Source: Bacteroidota bacterium (GTDB lineage Bacteria > Bacteroidota > Bacteroidia > SXHM01). From it: DNA of 41,991 nt. This document shows positions 1-7,756 of this stretch, piece by piece. The translations under genes and the position numbers were made by a program. How positions within the stretch are numbered: position 1 is the stretch's first letter; every line of letters starts with the position of its first letter. Below the pieces are notes generated by a model, which was not told the origin of the DNA, did no database searches, and saw nothing but the letters and a program-made list of their open reading frames with translations. The DNA lies in the NCBI GenBank assembly GCA_947478465.1, contig CANJWH010000024.1, positions 1 to 41,991 on the forward strand. Direction: 5' to 3'.

Positions 1-81
1 CTTATGTCTGTTTTTTCTCAAACGTTTTTTACGTTTGTGGGTGGCCATTTTATGCCTTTTTCTTTTTTTACCGCTTGGCAT
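1..81 (-). CDS. AURKAIP1/COX24 (mS38-like) small basic protein, partial
   Basis: Reading the minus strand from the ATG at 81-79 gives 27 in-frame codons with no stop before the window edge, so the 3' end is missing. The peptide starts MPSGKKRKRHKMATHKRKK and is almost entirely Lys, Arg and His. This matches the tiny AURKAIP1/COX24-domain protein found across Bacteroidota (about 30 residues, related to mitochondrial small-subunit protein mS38), so only a few residues should be lacking. Binding to the small ribosomal subunit is expected from the family and is not shown here. It lies 60 nt downstream of the TPR gene on the same strand and may share its transcript. In related genomes a ribonuclease E/G gene often follows; that would be outside this window. 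Confidence 0.85.
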   Translation of the reverse strand, partial: MPSGKKRKRHKMATHKRKKRLRKNRHK

Positions 82-141
82 GCTATTATTTTTTTAATTG
101 TTAAACATTATCACGCAAAGCGTGACTTAAATTTTCGTGCT

Positions 142-984
142 CTATTTGTTTTTAAGTTCATTAATGTATTTATCCACCTCAACAACAAGCACAGGATCGC
201 TAAGTTTGGATTTATACACCTCAAGATTTTTTATTGCCTCTTTATTGTTTCCCATTTTCTCGTAAGTGTCGGCAATGTAAAGATGCACTTCGATAAAATC
301 CGGTTTAATTCTTTTTACTGTTTCAAAACGGGCAATAGCTTTGTCAAACTGTCCGCTTTGAATTGCAAAATAACCGAGGTTGAGCTGGGCATTAATGTGT
401 GTTGAATCTTTTGCTACTACTTCACGCAGCAAACCAATTCCTTTCATAGGTGGTTGTCCTGTAAGTCCGGCACTTTCAACTAAAGAAACTCCAAGGCCTG
501 CTTTCGCATCCAGATTATCAGGTTCTAATTTCAGCGTTTTTTCAAATGCTAGTGTAGCACTTTCATATAACTGCTTTTTCTGTGCTTCGTCTTTTACAAA
601 GCGGGTTGCCATCATATACCTGTCAGCAGCAGCATACCAGTCGCTGGCTTTACCGCTTGCTTCAGCTAATTTTTCGCTAACAACAGCCGAAGCGGTTGGT
701 TTGCGATTATCATCCCAAAGTTTTACAAGTGAATCAAGTAACTGAATTTTCTGATCCTGATTTCGGGCAGCACCGGCAAGATTTTCAAGTTTGGCAACAG
801 CTTCTGATTCGGGGCCCGAAGTCATTTTTTTAGCTTCGGCAAGAAAATCAATTTTACCAACCGCAGAAGCTTCTTCGTGTTTGTGTTCAACAGAATCTTT
901 AGCAGGCACTTTCTCAGCAAAATAAATTACCGCACCAAGCGCAGCTACGCTTGTTAATGCTACTATTTGCCACTTGGTTGTCAA
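142..984 (-). CDS. TPR-repeat protein with N-terminal membrane anchor
   Basis: The protein has 280 residues. It opens with a short cytoplasmic stub and one hydrophobic segment at about residues 7-23 (IVALTSVAALGAVIYF), then an Ala/Glu/Lys-rich helical region. Tandem TPR-type helices fill about 140-250, for example the repeats ending KLEPDN, VAKDSTHINA and RIKPDFIEV. Such proteins act as protein-protein scaffolds; no partner can be named here. The start is a TTG at 984-982: an in-frame stop lies just upstream, the next ATG is 54 codons in, and only the TTG keeps the membrane segment. It is 51 nt downstream of the HU gene and probably co-transcribed with it. The order mutY / HU - TPR recurs in Bacteroidota as far as I recall, but a specific function is not known to me. 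Confidence 0.8.
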   Translation of the reverse strand: MTTKWQIVALTSVAALGAVIYFAEKVPAKDSVEHKHEEASAVGKIDFLAEAKKMTSGPESEAVAKLENLAGAARNQDQKIQLLDSLVKLWDDNRKPTASAVVSEKLAEASGKASDWYAAADRYMMATRFVKDEAQKKQLYESATLAFEKTLKLEPDNLDAKAGLGVSLVESAGLTGQPPMKGIGLLREVVAKDSTHINAQLNLGYFAIQSGQFDKAIARFETVKRIKPDFIEVHLYIADTYEKMGNNKEAIKNLEVYKSKLSDPVLVVEVDKYINELKNK

Positions 985-1035
985 CTCTAAATCTTATATA
1001 CTAACGCTAGGTTAAATGAATAATAAAAAGGGAAA

Positions 1036-1332
1036 TTATTTTCCTGCTACTTTAACGTTTTTCTTTACTTTATCAGCAAATGTTTTAGCCGGTTTAAATG
1101 CAGGGATAAAATGCTCAGGAATAATAACTGTAGTGTTTTTAGAAATAATCCTGCCTGTTTTTTGTGCTCTTTTCTTTACAATAAAGCTGCCGAAACCTCT
1201 TAGGTAAACATTTGTTCCGCCTGTCATAGAAGTTCTAACAGATTTCATGAATGCTTCAACCACTGTTTGAACTGTTGCTTTCTCAATATTTGTTTTACCT
1301 GCAATCTCGTTTACAATCTCTGCTTTAGTCAT
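1036..1332 (-). CDS. HU family DNA-binding protein
   Basis: The 98-residue protein is a full-length HU/IHF fold protein. It has the N-terminal helices (MTKAEIVNEIAGKTNIEK), then the conserved GFGSFIVKKRAQKTGRI stretch that leads into the DNA-binding beta arm. The IIPEHFIPAFKPAKTF segment corresponds to the family's xPAxxxPxFKPGKxL end of the arm. It would bend and compact DNA as a dimer. The C-terminus adds a short basic tail (DKVKKNVKVAGK). It diverges from mutY, and its -7 promoter box is at 1396-1389. The leader is about 50 nt and has no Shine-Dalgarno sequence, as usual for this phylum. I do not assign a gene symbol because HU and IHF subunits cannot be separated from sequence alone. Confidence 0.93.
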   Translation of the reverse strand: MTKAEIVNEIAGKTNIEKATVQTVVEAFMKSVRTSMTGGTNVYLRGFGSFIVKKRAQKTGRIISKNTTVIIPEHFIPAFKPAKTFADKVKKNVKVAGK

Positions 1333-1388
1333 ACGTTTGTTGTTGTGTTTTAATTAATTATGTTGTGTGTGTAATTTTTTAAGGGCTG

Positions 1389-1396
1389 CAAAGGTA
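1389..1396 (-). promoter_or_regulatory. -7 promoter box of the HU gene
   Basis: On the minus strand this reads TACCTTTG, matching the Bacteroidota -7 consensus TAnnTTTG. It is followed by CAGCCC, a GC-rich start region shared with the rpmH promoter. No clean TTTG -33 box is visible; TTTCG at 1420-1416 is the nearest candidate. Confidence 0.6.
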
Positions 1397-1463
1397 TTCT
1401 TTATTTTGTAATAACGAAATGCAAGTATGATTTTCAATTCCAAGCCGATAATCATCTTTTAAA

Positions 1464-1471
1464 TACTTTCG
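1464..1471 (+). promoter_or_regulatory. Probable -7 promoter box of mutY
   Basis: The box reads TACTTTCG (one mismatch to TAnnTTTG) and is followed by CAGCCC, the same start region as in the HU and rpmH promoters. Only 9 nt separate it from the mutY ATG, so the leader would be nearly absent. Confidence 0.4.
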
Positions 1472-1480
1472 CAGCCCTTT

Positions 1481-2545
1481 ATGCCTTCAAAAAAACAAGA
1501 CACTTCTTACTTTAGCAAAACCCTTTTAAAATGGTATAATGCTAACAAGCGTGATTTGCCATGGAGAAATACAAAAGACCCCTACCTTATTTGGCTCTCA
1601 GAAATTATTCTTCAACAAACCCGCGTTGACCAGGGAATGCCATATTATTTAGCCTTCGCAAAAAGCTTTCCGGATGTAAAAAGTCTGGCAAAAGCAGATG
1701 AAAACAAAGTATTGAAACTATGGCAGGGATTGGGTTATTATTCCAGAGCAAGAAACCTGCATACAACCGCAAAACAGGTAACCGAAATCTACAAAGGAAA
1801 ATTCCCTGCCGATTATAATGAACTGCTGAAACTTAAAGGCGTGGGTGCTTACACCGCAGCAGCCATTGCTTCATTGGCTTTTGAGCTTCCACATGCGGTG
1901 GTGGATGGCAATGTTTACCGCCTGCTTTCGCGCTACTTTGGAATTAAAGATGCTATTGACAGCAACGAAGGCAAGAAGAAATTTTCAAAACTTGCCAACC
2001 AGTTAATTGATAATAAAAATCCCGGCACTTATAATCAGGCGGTAATGGAATTCGGGTCTATTCAGTGCAAGCCTGTAAATCCGGATTGCATGGTTTGTCC
2101 GTTACAAAATTCCTGTTATGCCTTTGCTGAAAAACAGATTGAACACCTTCCTGTAAAAGCCAAGAAAACAGCTGTAAGAGCAAGGCATTTCAATTACCTG
2201 GTTATTCATTATAAAAACACCGTTTACCTAAACCATCGCACGGAGAAAGACATCTGGAAAGGCTTGTATGATTTTCCCTTAATAGAAACAAAAGACAAAG
2301 CCACTGAAACGGAGATTTTAAGTTCCGCGGAATTGAAAACAATCGTGGAGAAAAACAAGTTTTATGTAAGCTCTGTTTCAAAATTTTATAAACATATTTT
2401 GTCACATCAGCACCTTCATGCGCGTTTCATGGAGATTGAAATTAACAAACCTTTAAAGAATAAGAACCTTATAAAAGCAAATCTGAAGGAACTAGGGAAT
2501 TTTGCCTTGCCACGCTTAGTTGAACGCTATATTAATGAGCGTTAA
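1481..2545 (+). CDS. mutY: A/G-specific adenine glycosylase MutY
   Basis: The 354-residue protein removes adenine mispaired with 8-oxoguanine in base-excision repair. The catalytic Glu is Glu41 in SEIILQQT. The helix-hairpin-helix is LKGVGAYTAAAI at 118-129, and the catalytic Asp is Asp142 in VVDGNVYR. A [4Fe-4S] cluster is bound by Cys196, Cys203, Cys206 and Cys212 in the standard C-X6-C-X2-C-X5-C spacing. Residues from about 230 form the NUDIX-like domain that reads 8-oxoG. Length and all active residues are normal. It heads the mutY-ssb-gldE-gldD order known from gliding Bacteroidota, although ssb has its own promoter right after the mutY stop. Confidence 0.97.
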   Translation: MPSKKQDTSYFSKTLLKWYNANKRDLPWRNTKDPYLIWLSEIILQQTRVDQGMPYYLAFAKSFPDVKSLAKADENKVLKLWQGLGYYSRARNLHTTAKQVTEIYKGKFPADYNELLKLKGVGAYTAAAIASLAFELPHAVVDGNVYRLLSRYFGIKDAIDSNEGKKKFSKLANQLIDNKNPGTYNQAVMEFGSIQCKPVNPDCMVCPLQNSCYAFAEKQIEHLPVKAKKTAVRARHFNYLVIHYKNTVYLNHRTEKDIWKGLYDFPLIETKDKATETEILSSAELKTIVEKNKFYVSSVSKFYKHILSHQHLHARFMEIEINKPLKNKNLIKANLKELGNFALPRLVERYINER

Positions 2546-2576
2546 TTGCAAATTATTTAAATTTAACGTAGGTTTG
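2546..2576 (+). promoter_or_regulatory. ssb promoter (-33 TTG, -7 TAGGTTTG)
   Basis: TTG at 2546-2548 and TAGGTTTG at 2569-2576 are separated by 20 nt, an exact fit to the Bacteroidota sigma-A type promoter. It begins one base after the mutY stop codon, so ssb-gldE-gldD can be transcribed independently of mutY. Confidence 0.7.
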
Positions 2577-2599
2577 TTGGCAGTTCAAAAAACAAAATC

Positions 2600-3034
2600 A
2601 TGGCGAGCGTAAACAAAGTTATTCTAATCGGAAATTTGGGAAAAGACCCTGAGGTCCGCCATCTGGAAGGCGGAGTAACCAAGGTTAGCTTTCCTCTTGC
2701 AACATCCGAAAGCTACAAAGACAAAAGCGGAAACAAAATTGAACATACCGAGTGGCACAACATTATATTGTGGCGCGGACTAGCCGAAGTTGCCGAGAAA
2801 TACCTGAAAAAAGGCAACTCCGTTTTTATTGAAGGAAAAATTAAAACCCGCACATGGGAAGATAAAGACGGCAACAAACGATACAGCACCGAAATTATTG
2901 CTGATAATATGACATTGCTCGGTGGCAAAGAATCCGGTGAAGGGCAGCCACAAAATACATCTGTTAATTCTGCCCCTGAACCTGCTCCAAACCCAACATC
3001 TTCAGGTAATACCACTGACGATCTTCCATTTTAA
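2600..3034 (+). CDS. ssb: Single-stranded DNA-binding protein
   Basis: This is a 144-residue SSB. The OB fold covers residues 1-108 and starts with the typical MASVNKVILIGNLGKDPEVR, with WHNIILWRGLAEVAEKYLKKG in the middle. A flexible Gly/Asn/Pro/Ser linker follows at about 110-138. The protein ends in DDLPF, the acidic tip that docks repair and replication partners. It coats single-stranded DNA during replication and repair, which fits its position after mutY. It is the first gene of a likely ssb-gldE-gldD transcript. The next gene is in the same reading frame, 15 nt after the ssb stop. Confidence 0.97.
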   Translation: MASVNKVILIGNLGKDPEVRHLEGGVTKVSFPLATSESYKDKSGNKIEHTEWHNIILWRGLAEVAEKYLKKGNSVFIEGKIKTRTWEDKDGNKRYSTEIIADNMTLLGGKESGEGQPQNTSVNSAPEPAPNPTSSGNTTDDLPF

Positions 3035-3049
3035 ATTTACACTACGAAC

Positions 3050-4408
3050 TTGGACGACCCCGGAGCTGCTTATCAACTTATTATTATTCTGTTTTCTGTT
3101 CCACCGGAATCGGTTTTCGGCTTAACGGCAAGCATCATCGGAATAATAATTCTGCTTTATGTTTCTGCATTAATGGCAGGCGCTGAAGTTGCATTCTTTT
3201 CATTAAAAAAAGAACAACGTGAACGTCTTGCCATTTCAGAATCAAGGAAAGAAGTCTTAGTTGCCGAACTTCTAAAATACCCAAAACGGTTATTGGCAAC
3301 AATGCTTATTGCGCTCAATTTTGTCAACATAGCTATTGTAATTTTATCGGAATACATTATTTCAATTTTTTTAGTTCCGGGTGCTGAAGTTACCATACTT
3401 GGCTGGGTTTTGCAGGTGTTGGTAGTAACCTTTATTATCCTGCTGTTTGGTGAGATAATGCCTAAAATTTATGCCAACCATTTTTCAGAACGGTTTGCCA
3501 TTTCAATGGCTTATCCTATGCTGTTTATCCGCAATTTTTTCTGGTGGACAGGTATGTCGCGCTCGCTTGTTTTCCTCTCCGATATTGTGGACAAGCGCCT
3601 TGCAAAATCAGGGCATGACATTTCTGTTGACGACCTTTCTCATGCGCTCGAACTTACTTCCAGCAAGGAAAATATGGAGAGTGATGACAATAAAATTTTG
3701 CGTGGAATTGTAACTTTCGGCAACACCGAAGTAAAACAAATTATGAAGCCGCGCATGGATGTGAAAGCTTTTGATTTTGAAACACCATTTACAGAATTAT
3801 TGCCGCAACTTGTAGATGCGGGTTACTCGCGTTTACCGGTTTACAAAGAATCATTTGACAATGTTGCTGGAGTTATTTACTCTAAAGATTTATTAGCTCA
3901 TTTAGATAAAAAAGACGATTTTAAATGGCAGGAATTGTTGCGTCCTCCATTTTTTGTTCCTGAAAACAAAAAGATAGACGACCTGCTGGCAGAGTTTCAA
4001 AAGACCAAAATTCACCTCGCTATTGCGGTAGATGAATACGGAGGAACTTCAGGAATAGTAACGCTTGAAGATGTAATGGAAGAAATTGTGGGTGACATTA
4101 CCGATGAGTTTGATGATGACGAATTGGTATATTCAAAATTAGATGACCATAATTTTGTTTTTGAGGGCAAAATATCGCTTAGTAATTTTTATCGGATTAC
4201 AGGAATTGATGGAGAGGCTTTTGAGGAATCAAAAGGCGAAGCTGATAGTCTTGCCGGTTTTATTCTTGAAAAGGAAGGACGAATTCCTGCAAAAAACAGC
4301 AAAATAAATTTTGCTAACGTTGAGTTTATCATTGAATCGGTTGACACAAAAAAAATAAAACGAATTAAGGTTACTATTAAACCTCAAAAAACAGAGGGTG
4401 AAGGATGA
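3050..4408 (+). CDS. gldE: Gliding motility-associated protein GldE (CNNM/CorC-type)
   Basis: The 452-residue membrane protein has the DUF21/CNNM architecture. Transmembrane segments occupy about 27-165, with EVAFFSLKKEQRERL and GEIMPKIYANHFSERFA as family signatures. Two CBS domains follow at about 225-350 (PRMDVKAF, SRLPVYKE, DEYGGTSGIVTLEDVMEEIVGDI). A CorC/HlyC C-terminal domain covers about 360-447. In gliding Bacteroidota GldE sits beside GldD and supports T9SS/gliding function; its relatives bind adenine nucleotides or Mg2+. The start is TTG at 3050: the frame upstream runs into the ssb stop, and the next ATG would delete the first membrane helix. It overlaps gldD by 4 nt (ATGA), so translation is probably coupled. 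Confidence 0.93.
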   Translation: MDDPGAAYQLIIILFSVPPESVFGLTASIIGIIILLYVSALMAGAEVAFFSLKKEQRERLAISESRKEVLVAELLKYPKRLLATMLIALNFVNIAIVILSEYIISIFLVPGAEVTILGWVLQVLVVTFIILLFGEIMPKIYANHFSERFAISMAYPMLFIRNFFWWTGMSRSLVFLSDIVDKRLAKSGHDISVDDLSHALELTSSKENMESDDNKILRGIVTFGNTEVKQIMKPRMDVKAFDFETPFTELLPQLVDAGYSRLPVYKESFDNVAGVIYSKDLLAHLDKKDDFKWQELLRPPFFVPENKKIDDLLAEFQKTKIHLAIAVDEYGGTSGIVTLEDVMEEIVGDITDEFDDDELVYSKLDDHNFVFEGKISLSNFYRITGIDGEAFEESKGEADSLAGFILEKEGRIPAKNSKINFANVEFIIESVDTKKIKRIKVTIKPQKTEGEG

Positions 4409-4992
4409 GTATAAAAAAGGGATTTATTGTCTTCGGCCTTTTGCTTAATATTTTCCTCTTTACTTCATGTGGAGAAGAAGACTATACTCCCAAGCCAAGA
4501 GGCTTCTTTAGAATTGAACTTCCGGAAAAGAAGTACCAAAGTTATCAGTCAGACTGTCCGTTTACATTTGAATATCCGGTTTATTCAACCATTGAAAATG
4601 ATACCAAAGGTATGTCAGAGCCCTGCTGGATAAACCTAAACTTCCCTGAGTTTAAAGGAACGCTGCATATCAGTTACAAGGCAGTTAATGGCAATGTTAT
4701 TCAATACCTTGAAGATTCAAGAGAACTGACGAACAAACACATTGCAAAAGCTTCTGCCATTGAAGAAATACTGATTAACAAGCCTGATAAGAATGTTTAT
4801 GGGCTAATTTATGATATAGAAGGAAGTGGCGCAGCCTCACCAATTCAATTTTTTGTTACCGACAGCAGCAAGCATTTTTTAAGAGGTGCCTTGTATTTTA
4901 CCGTCCGCCCTAATAATGACTCATTACAGCCAGTCATTAAATTTATCAAGGACGACATCAATAAGTTTATCGACACCTTTGAGTGGAGATAA
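4405..4992 (+). CDS. gldD: Gliding motility lipoprotein GldD
   Basis: The 195-residue protein starts with a lipoprotein signal peptide (LLLNIFLFTSCGEED). Cys22 is the lipidated residue. The family hallmark KPRGFFRIELPEKKYQSY follows at once, then CPFTFEYPVYSTIEND and CWINLNFPEFKGTLHISY. GldD is an envelope lipoprotein needed for gliding and T9SS secretion in Flavobacterium-type bacteria; its exact role is not resolved. Its start overlaps the gldE stop by 4 nt. A perfect 20-bp terminator hairpin begins at its stop codon. Whether this organism actually glides cannot be judged from this locus, since non-gliding Bacteroidota also carry gld genes. Confidence 0.95.
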   Translation: MSIKKGFIVFGLLLNIFLFTSCGEEDYTPKPRGFFRIELPEKKYQSYQSDCPFTFEYPVYSTIENDTKGMSEPCWINLNFPEFKGTLHISYKAVNGNVIQYLEDSRELTNKHIAKASAIEEILINKPDKNVYGLIYDIEGSGAASPIQFFVTDSSKHFLRGALYFTVRPNNDSLQPVIKFIKDDINKFIDTFEWR

Positions 4993-5035
4993 AAAAGGCG
5001 TCCCGCCCCGAAATATCGGGGCGGGACGCCTTTTT
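4992..5035. terminator. Bidirectional terminator between gldD and rpmH
   Basis: A perfect 20-bp stem (4992-5011 with 5016-5035) closes on a 4-nt loop AATA. The core is GC-rich (GGCGTCCCGCCCCGA) and flanked by A5 and T5, so it works in both directions. It separates the convergent gldD and rpmH genes. The core palindrome CCCGAAATATCGGG resembles short dispersed palindromes of Bacteroidota genomes. Confidence 0.9.
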
Positions 5036-5057
5036 ATATTACTAAGCTAAAACTTAA

Positions 5058-5216
5058 TTATCCTTTGTGACCACCTTCGTCAGAAACAGTCAGTTTTTTA
5101 CGACCTCTTGCTCTGCGTGCTGCCAAAACCCTGCGTCCATTAGCTGAATCCATTCTTTCTCTGAATCCGTGTTTGTTCTTTCTTTTCTTAACCGAGGGTT
5201 GATATGTGCGTTTCAT
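5058..5216 (-). CDS. rpmH: 50S ribosomal protein bL34
   Basis: The minus-strand frame from ATG 5216 to TAA 5058 encodes 52 residues. It begins [20 protein letters not shown] and continues [22 protein letters not shown], the complete bL34 signature. The C-terminal extension [10 protein letters not shown] is of the type seen in Bacteroidota bL34. It is a large-subunit ribosomal protein. It has its own strong promoter and is closed by the 4992-5035 hairpin, so it is a single-gene transcript. It is divergent from the ABC exporter, with both promoters packed into about 50 nt. Confidence 0.97.
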   Translation of the reverse strand: MKRTYQPSVKKRKNKHGFRERMDSANGRRVLAARRARGRKKLTVSDEGGHKG

Positions 5217-5245
5217 TTCTTCTTATTTTTTCGTTAAACGGGCTG

Positions 5246-5276
5246 CAAAGATAGTCCGATTTTCATTCCATCCAAA
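5246..5276 (-). promoter_or_regulatory. rpmH promoter (-33 TTTG, -7 TATCTTTG)
   Basis: On the minus strand TTTG (5276-5273), a 19-nt spacer and TATCTTTG (5253-5246) match the Bacteroidota consensus fully. CAGCCCG follows the box. The leader to the ATG is short, about 25 nt. Confidence 0.8.
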
Positions 5277-5284
5277 TTTAAAAC

Positions 5285-5292
5285 TAAATTTG
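5285..5292 (+). promoter_or_regulatory. -7 promoter box of the ABC exporter
   Basis: TAAATTTG matches TAnnTTTG and is followed by CACCC. The ATG at 5305 is 12 nt downstream. No -33 TTG is visible at the usual distance. The box lies only 9 nt from the rpmH -33 element on the other strand, so the two promoters may compete. Confidence 0.55.
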
Positions 5293-5304
5293 CACCCTGA
5301 ATAT

Positions 5305-7113
5305 ATGGCAAGAGGATTTAATAACGAGACAGAAGACCTTCCAAAGGCAAAGATTAACAAGGATTCCCTGAAAACCGGGATGCGGATTTTATCTTTTATG
5401 GGTCCGCATAAATGGAAATTTATAATCGGGCTTATTTTTCTTGCACTTACAAGCGCTACAGCGCTTGCCTTTCCGCTGCTAATGGGGAAAATGGTAGATA
5501 CTACCGGAGGCAATAAGCTGGATATGAAAACCGCAAATCTACTTGGAGCAGCTTTGATTGCAATTCTTTTGGCGCAATCGGTTTTCTCTTATTTCAGAGT
5601 TTATTTGTTTGTAAACGTAACCGAAAACACATTGGCGGGTTTGCGACAAGCTGTTTACACCAAATTAATTACAATGCCTATGACCTATTTCGGTCAAAAA
5701 AGGGTAGGTGAACTAAACAGCCGCATGAGCACTGATATTGTTCAAGTGCAAGATACATTGACAACAACTATTGCTGAGTTTTTGAGACAGTTTGTAATTA
5801 TAATTGGCGGTATCGCTTTTCTTATTGTTATATCTCCAAAACTTACCATGCTTATGATTGCCATTATTCCATTTGTGGCTCTGGCATTAGTTTATTTCGG
5901 AAGATTTATCCGCAAAGCATCACGCGAAGTTCAGGATACAGTAGCAGAATCAAATACTATTATCGAGGAAACTTTGCAGGGAATTACCAATGTAAAAGCC
6001 TTTGCCAATGAATTTTTTGAAATCAAACGCTATGGAAAGAGTGCTGACGAAATAGCTCAGAAAGCTATTAAAGTAGGAATGTACCGAGGGCTTTTTGCTT
6101 CATTTATCATCTTTTGTCTCTTCGGTTCGCTGGTGGCAATGGTTTGGTATGGAGTTGTATTGGTTATACAAGGTGATTTATTAATAGGTGAACTGATTTC
6201 ATTTGTGTTTTACACCGTTTTTGTAGGCGCTTCTATTGGCGGATTTGCAGAGCTATATACCCAAATTCAAAAAGCAATTGGCGCTACCGAACGTTTAGTT
6301 GAAATATTGGATGAACAAACTGAGAAGGTTGATCTTATTGGAACAACTGCAATCACTAAAAAAATTGAAGGGAAAGTTAGTTTTGAAAATGTAGCTTTCA
6401 CCTATCCTTCCCGCAAAGAATTACAGATTTTAAAAGGATTTTCATTTAAGGCAGCAAAAGGCGAAACGATAGCAATTGTTGGCCCGAGCGGAGCCGGAAA
6501 ATCTACAATCGTTTCACTATTGCTTAAATTTTATGAGCCGGATAGCGGTACTATCTTAATTGATGATAAAGATTCAAAGGAATACGGCTTAACTGATTTG
6601 CGAAACCAGATGGCAATGGTTCCGCAGGATGTATTGTTGTTTGGCGGTTCCATCAGAGAAAACATTGCCTACGGAAAACCGGGTGCTACATTGGAAGAAA
6701 TTATTGAAGCTGCTAAACAAGCCAATGCTCACAACTTCATTGATAGTTTCCCCGAAAAATACGATACACTTGTTGGCGAGCGGGGCATAAAGCTTTCAGG
6801 CGGCCAACGCCAACGTGTAGCTATTGCACGTGCTGTATTGAAAAACCCTGCTATTCTTATACTTGATGAAGCTACCAGTTCTTTAGATTCTGAATCAGAA
6901 CGCTTGGTGCAGGAAGCGCTTGACAAACTAATGGTTGGCAGAACATCCTTTGTTATTGCTCACCGGCTTGCTACAATTCGCAAAGCAGATAAAATTGTGG
7001 TGATTGACAAAGGTGTAGTAATTGAAAGCGGAACTCACGAACAATTGATTGCTTCTGAAAATGGTCTTTACCGCAGTTTGAGCAAACTTCAATTTGAAGC
7101 GGCTACTATTTAA
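5305..7113 (+). CDS. MsbA-like ABC exporter, fused permease-ATPase
   Basis: The 602-residue protein is a half-transporter. An N-terminal ABC type-1 membrane domain with about six helices covers residues 35-330. The nucleotide-binding domain covers about 360-600: Walker A GPSGAGKS at 393-400, signature LSGGQ at 497-501, Walker B LILDE at 518-522, and switch His553 in IAHRLAT. It would work as a homodimer exporting lipids or drugs; closeness to MsbA-type exporters is clear, but the substrate is not. I chose ATG 5305 because the longer frame would overlap rpmH and lie upstream of the TAAATTTG promoter. Its 3' end overlaps convergent rsmG by 8 nt. Confidence 0.92.
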   Translation: MARGFNNETEDLPKAKINKDSLKTGMRILSFMGPHKWKFIIGLIFLALTSATALAFPLLMGKMVDTTGGNKLDMKTANLLGAALIAILLAQSVFSYFRVYLFVNVTENTLAGLRQAVYTKLITMPMTYFGQKRVGELNSRMSTDIVQVQDTLTTTIAEFLRQFVIIIGGIAFLIVISPKLTMLMIAIIPFVALALVYFGRFIRKASREVQDTVAESNTIIEETLQGITNVKAFANEFFEIKRYGKSADEIAQKAIKVGMYRGLFASFIIFCLFGSLVAMVWYGVVLVIQGDLLIGELISFVFYTVFVGASIGGFAELYTQIQKAIGATERLVEILDEQTEKVDLIGTTAITKKIEGKVSFENVAFTYPSRKELQILKGFSFKAAKGETIAIVGPSGAGKSTIVSLLLKFYEPDSGTILIDDKDSKEYGLTDLRNQMAMVPQDVLLFGGSIRENIAYGKPGATLEEIIEAAKQANAHNFIDSFPEKYDTLVGERGIKLSGGQRQRVAIARAVLKNPAILILDEATSSLDSESERLVQEALDKLMVGRTSFVIAHRLATIRKADKIVVIDKGVVIESGTHEQLIASENGLYRSLSKLQFEAATI

Positions 7114-7729
7114 TTGGTAGATAAACTACTTTCTTAGTATCAAAAAAGTCTTCCCTGAAGTAATTCTTTAGTTCAAAGATTTGAACTTTGCCCGCAAAAG
7201 GGCTTAGCTCTTCTGTTAAATCTCCACCTTTTAAATAGAGAATTCCGTTGGGTAAAACGTTGATACTTTGTTTGCGGAATTTATTTTTAACCCAACCGTG
7301 AAAAACCGGAAGTTCAGTTACTGCTCGGCTTACCACAAAATCAAATTGCTCTTTTAGCTCTTCTGCACGAATTTGCTGTGCACGAACATTTTTTAAACCA
7401 ATTGCTTCTGAAACTGTATTCACAACTTTAATCTTTTTGCCAATTGAGTCAACAAGAAAGAAATCAGTTTCAGGAAACAAAATAGCAAGCGGAATTCCGG
7501 GAAAACCTCCACCGGTGCCTACATCTAATATTTTTGTTCCCGGCTTAAACTGCATCACTTTTGCAATTCCCAATGAATGCAACACATGATGCTCATAGAA
7601 CTGCTCCATGTCTTTTCGTGAAATCACATTAATTTTGCTGTTCCAGTCCTGGTAAAGAGGCAACAACTGAGCAAATTGCTCTTTTTGTTTTGCTGAAAGA
7701 TCAGGGAAATATTCCTGGATAATTTGCAT
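7106..7729 (-). CDS. rsmG: 16S rRNA (guanine527-N7)-methyltransferase RsmG
   Basis: The 207-residue protein is of normal length for RsmG/GidB. The SAM-binding loop ILDVGTGGGFPGIP sits at 67-80 and the second strand acidic motif is FFLVDSIGKKIKVV. VVSRAVTELP and LYLKGGDL are the conserved catalytic-face motifs. It methylates G527 of 16S rRNA, and loss gives low-level streptomycin resistance in other bacteria. It ends the minus-strand set GT2, sigma factor, rsmG, 27 nt after the sigma gene. The stop is TAG, and its last 8 nt overlap the end of the ABC exporter gene. Confidence 0.96.
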   Translation of the reverse strand: MQIIQEYFPDLSAKQKEQFAQLLPLYQDWNSKINVISRKDMEQFYEHHVLHSLGIAKVMQFKPGTKILDVGTGGGFPGIPLAILFPETDFFLVDSIGKKIKVVNTVSEAIGLKNVRAQQIRAEELKEQFDFVVSRAVTELPVFHGWVKNKFRKQSINVLPNGILYLKGGDLTEELSPFAGKVQIFELKNYFREDFFDTKKVVYLPIK

Positions 7730-7756
7730 TGGCAGGAATTATCAGATGCAAAGGAA

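Noticed and set aside
111-125. Small hairpin TCACGC-AAA-GCGTGA between the TPR gene and the COX24-type gene
   Set aside because: The stem is only 6 bp and no T-run follows on either strand, so I cannot call it a terminator or attenuator.
5206-5304. Longer N-terminus for the ABC exporter starting at 5206
   Set aside because: It would overlap rpmH and its promoter and lie upstream of the exporter's own -7 box; ATG 5305 is the likely start.
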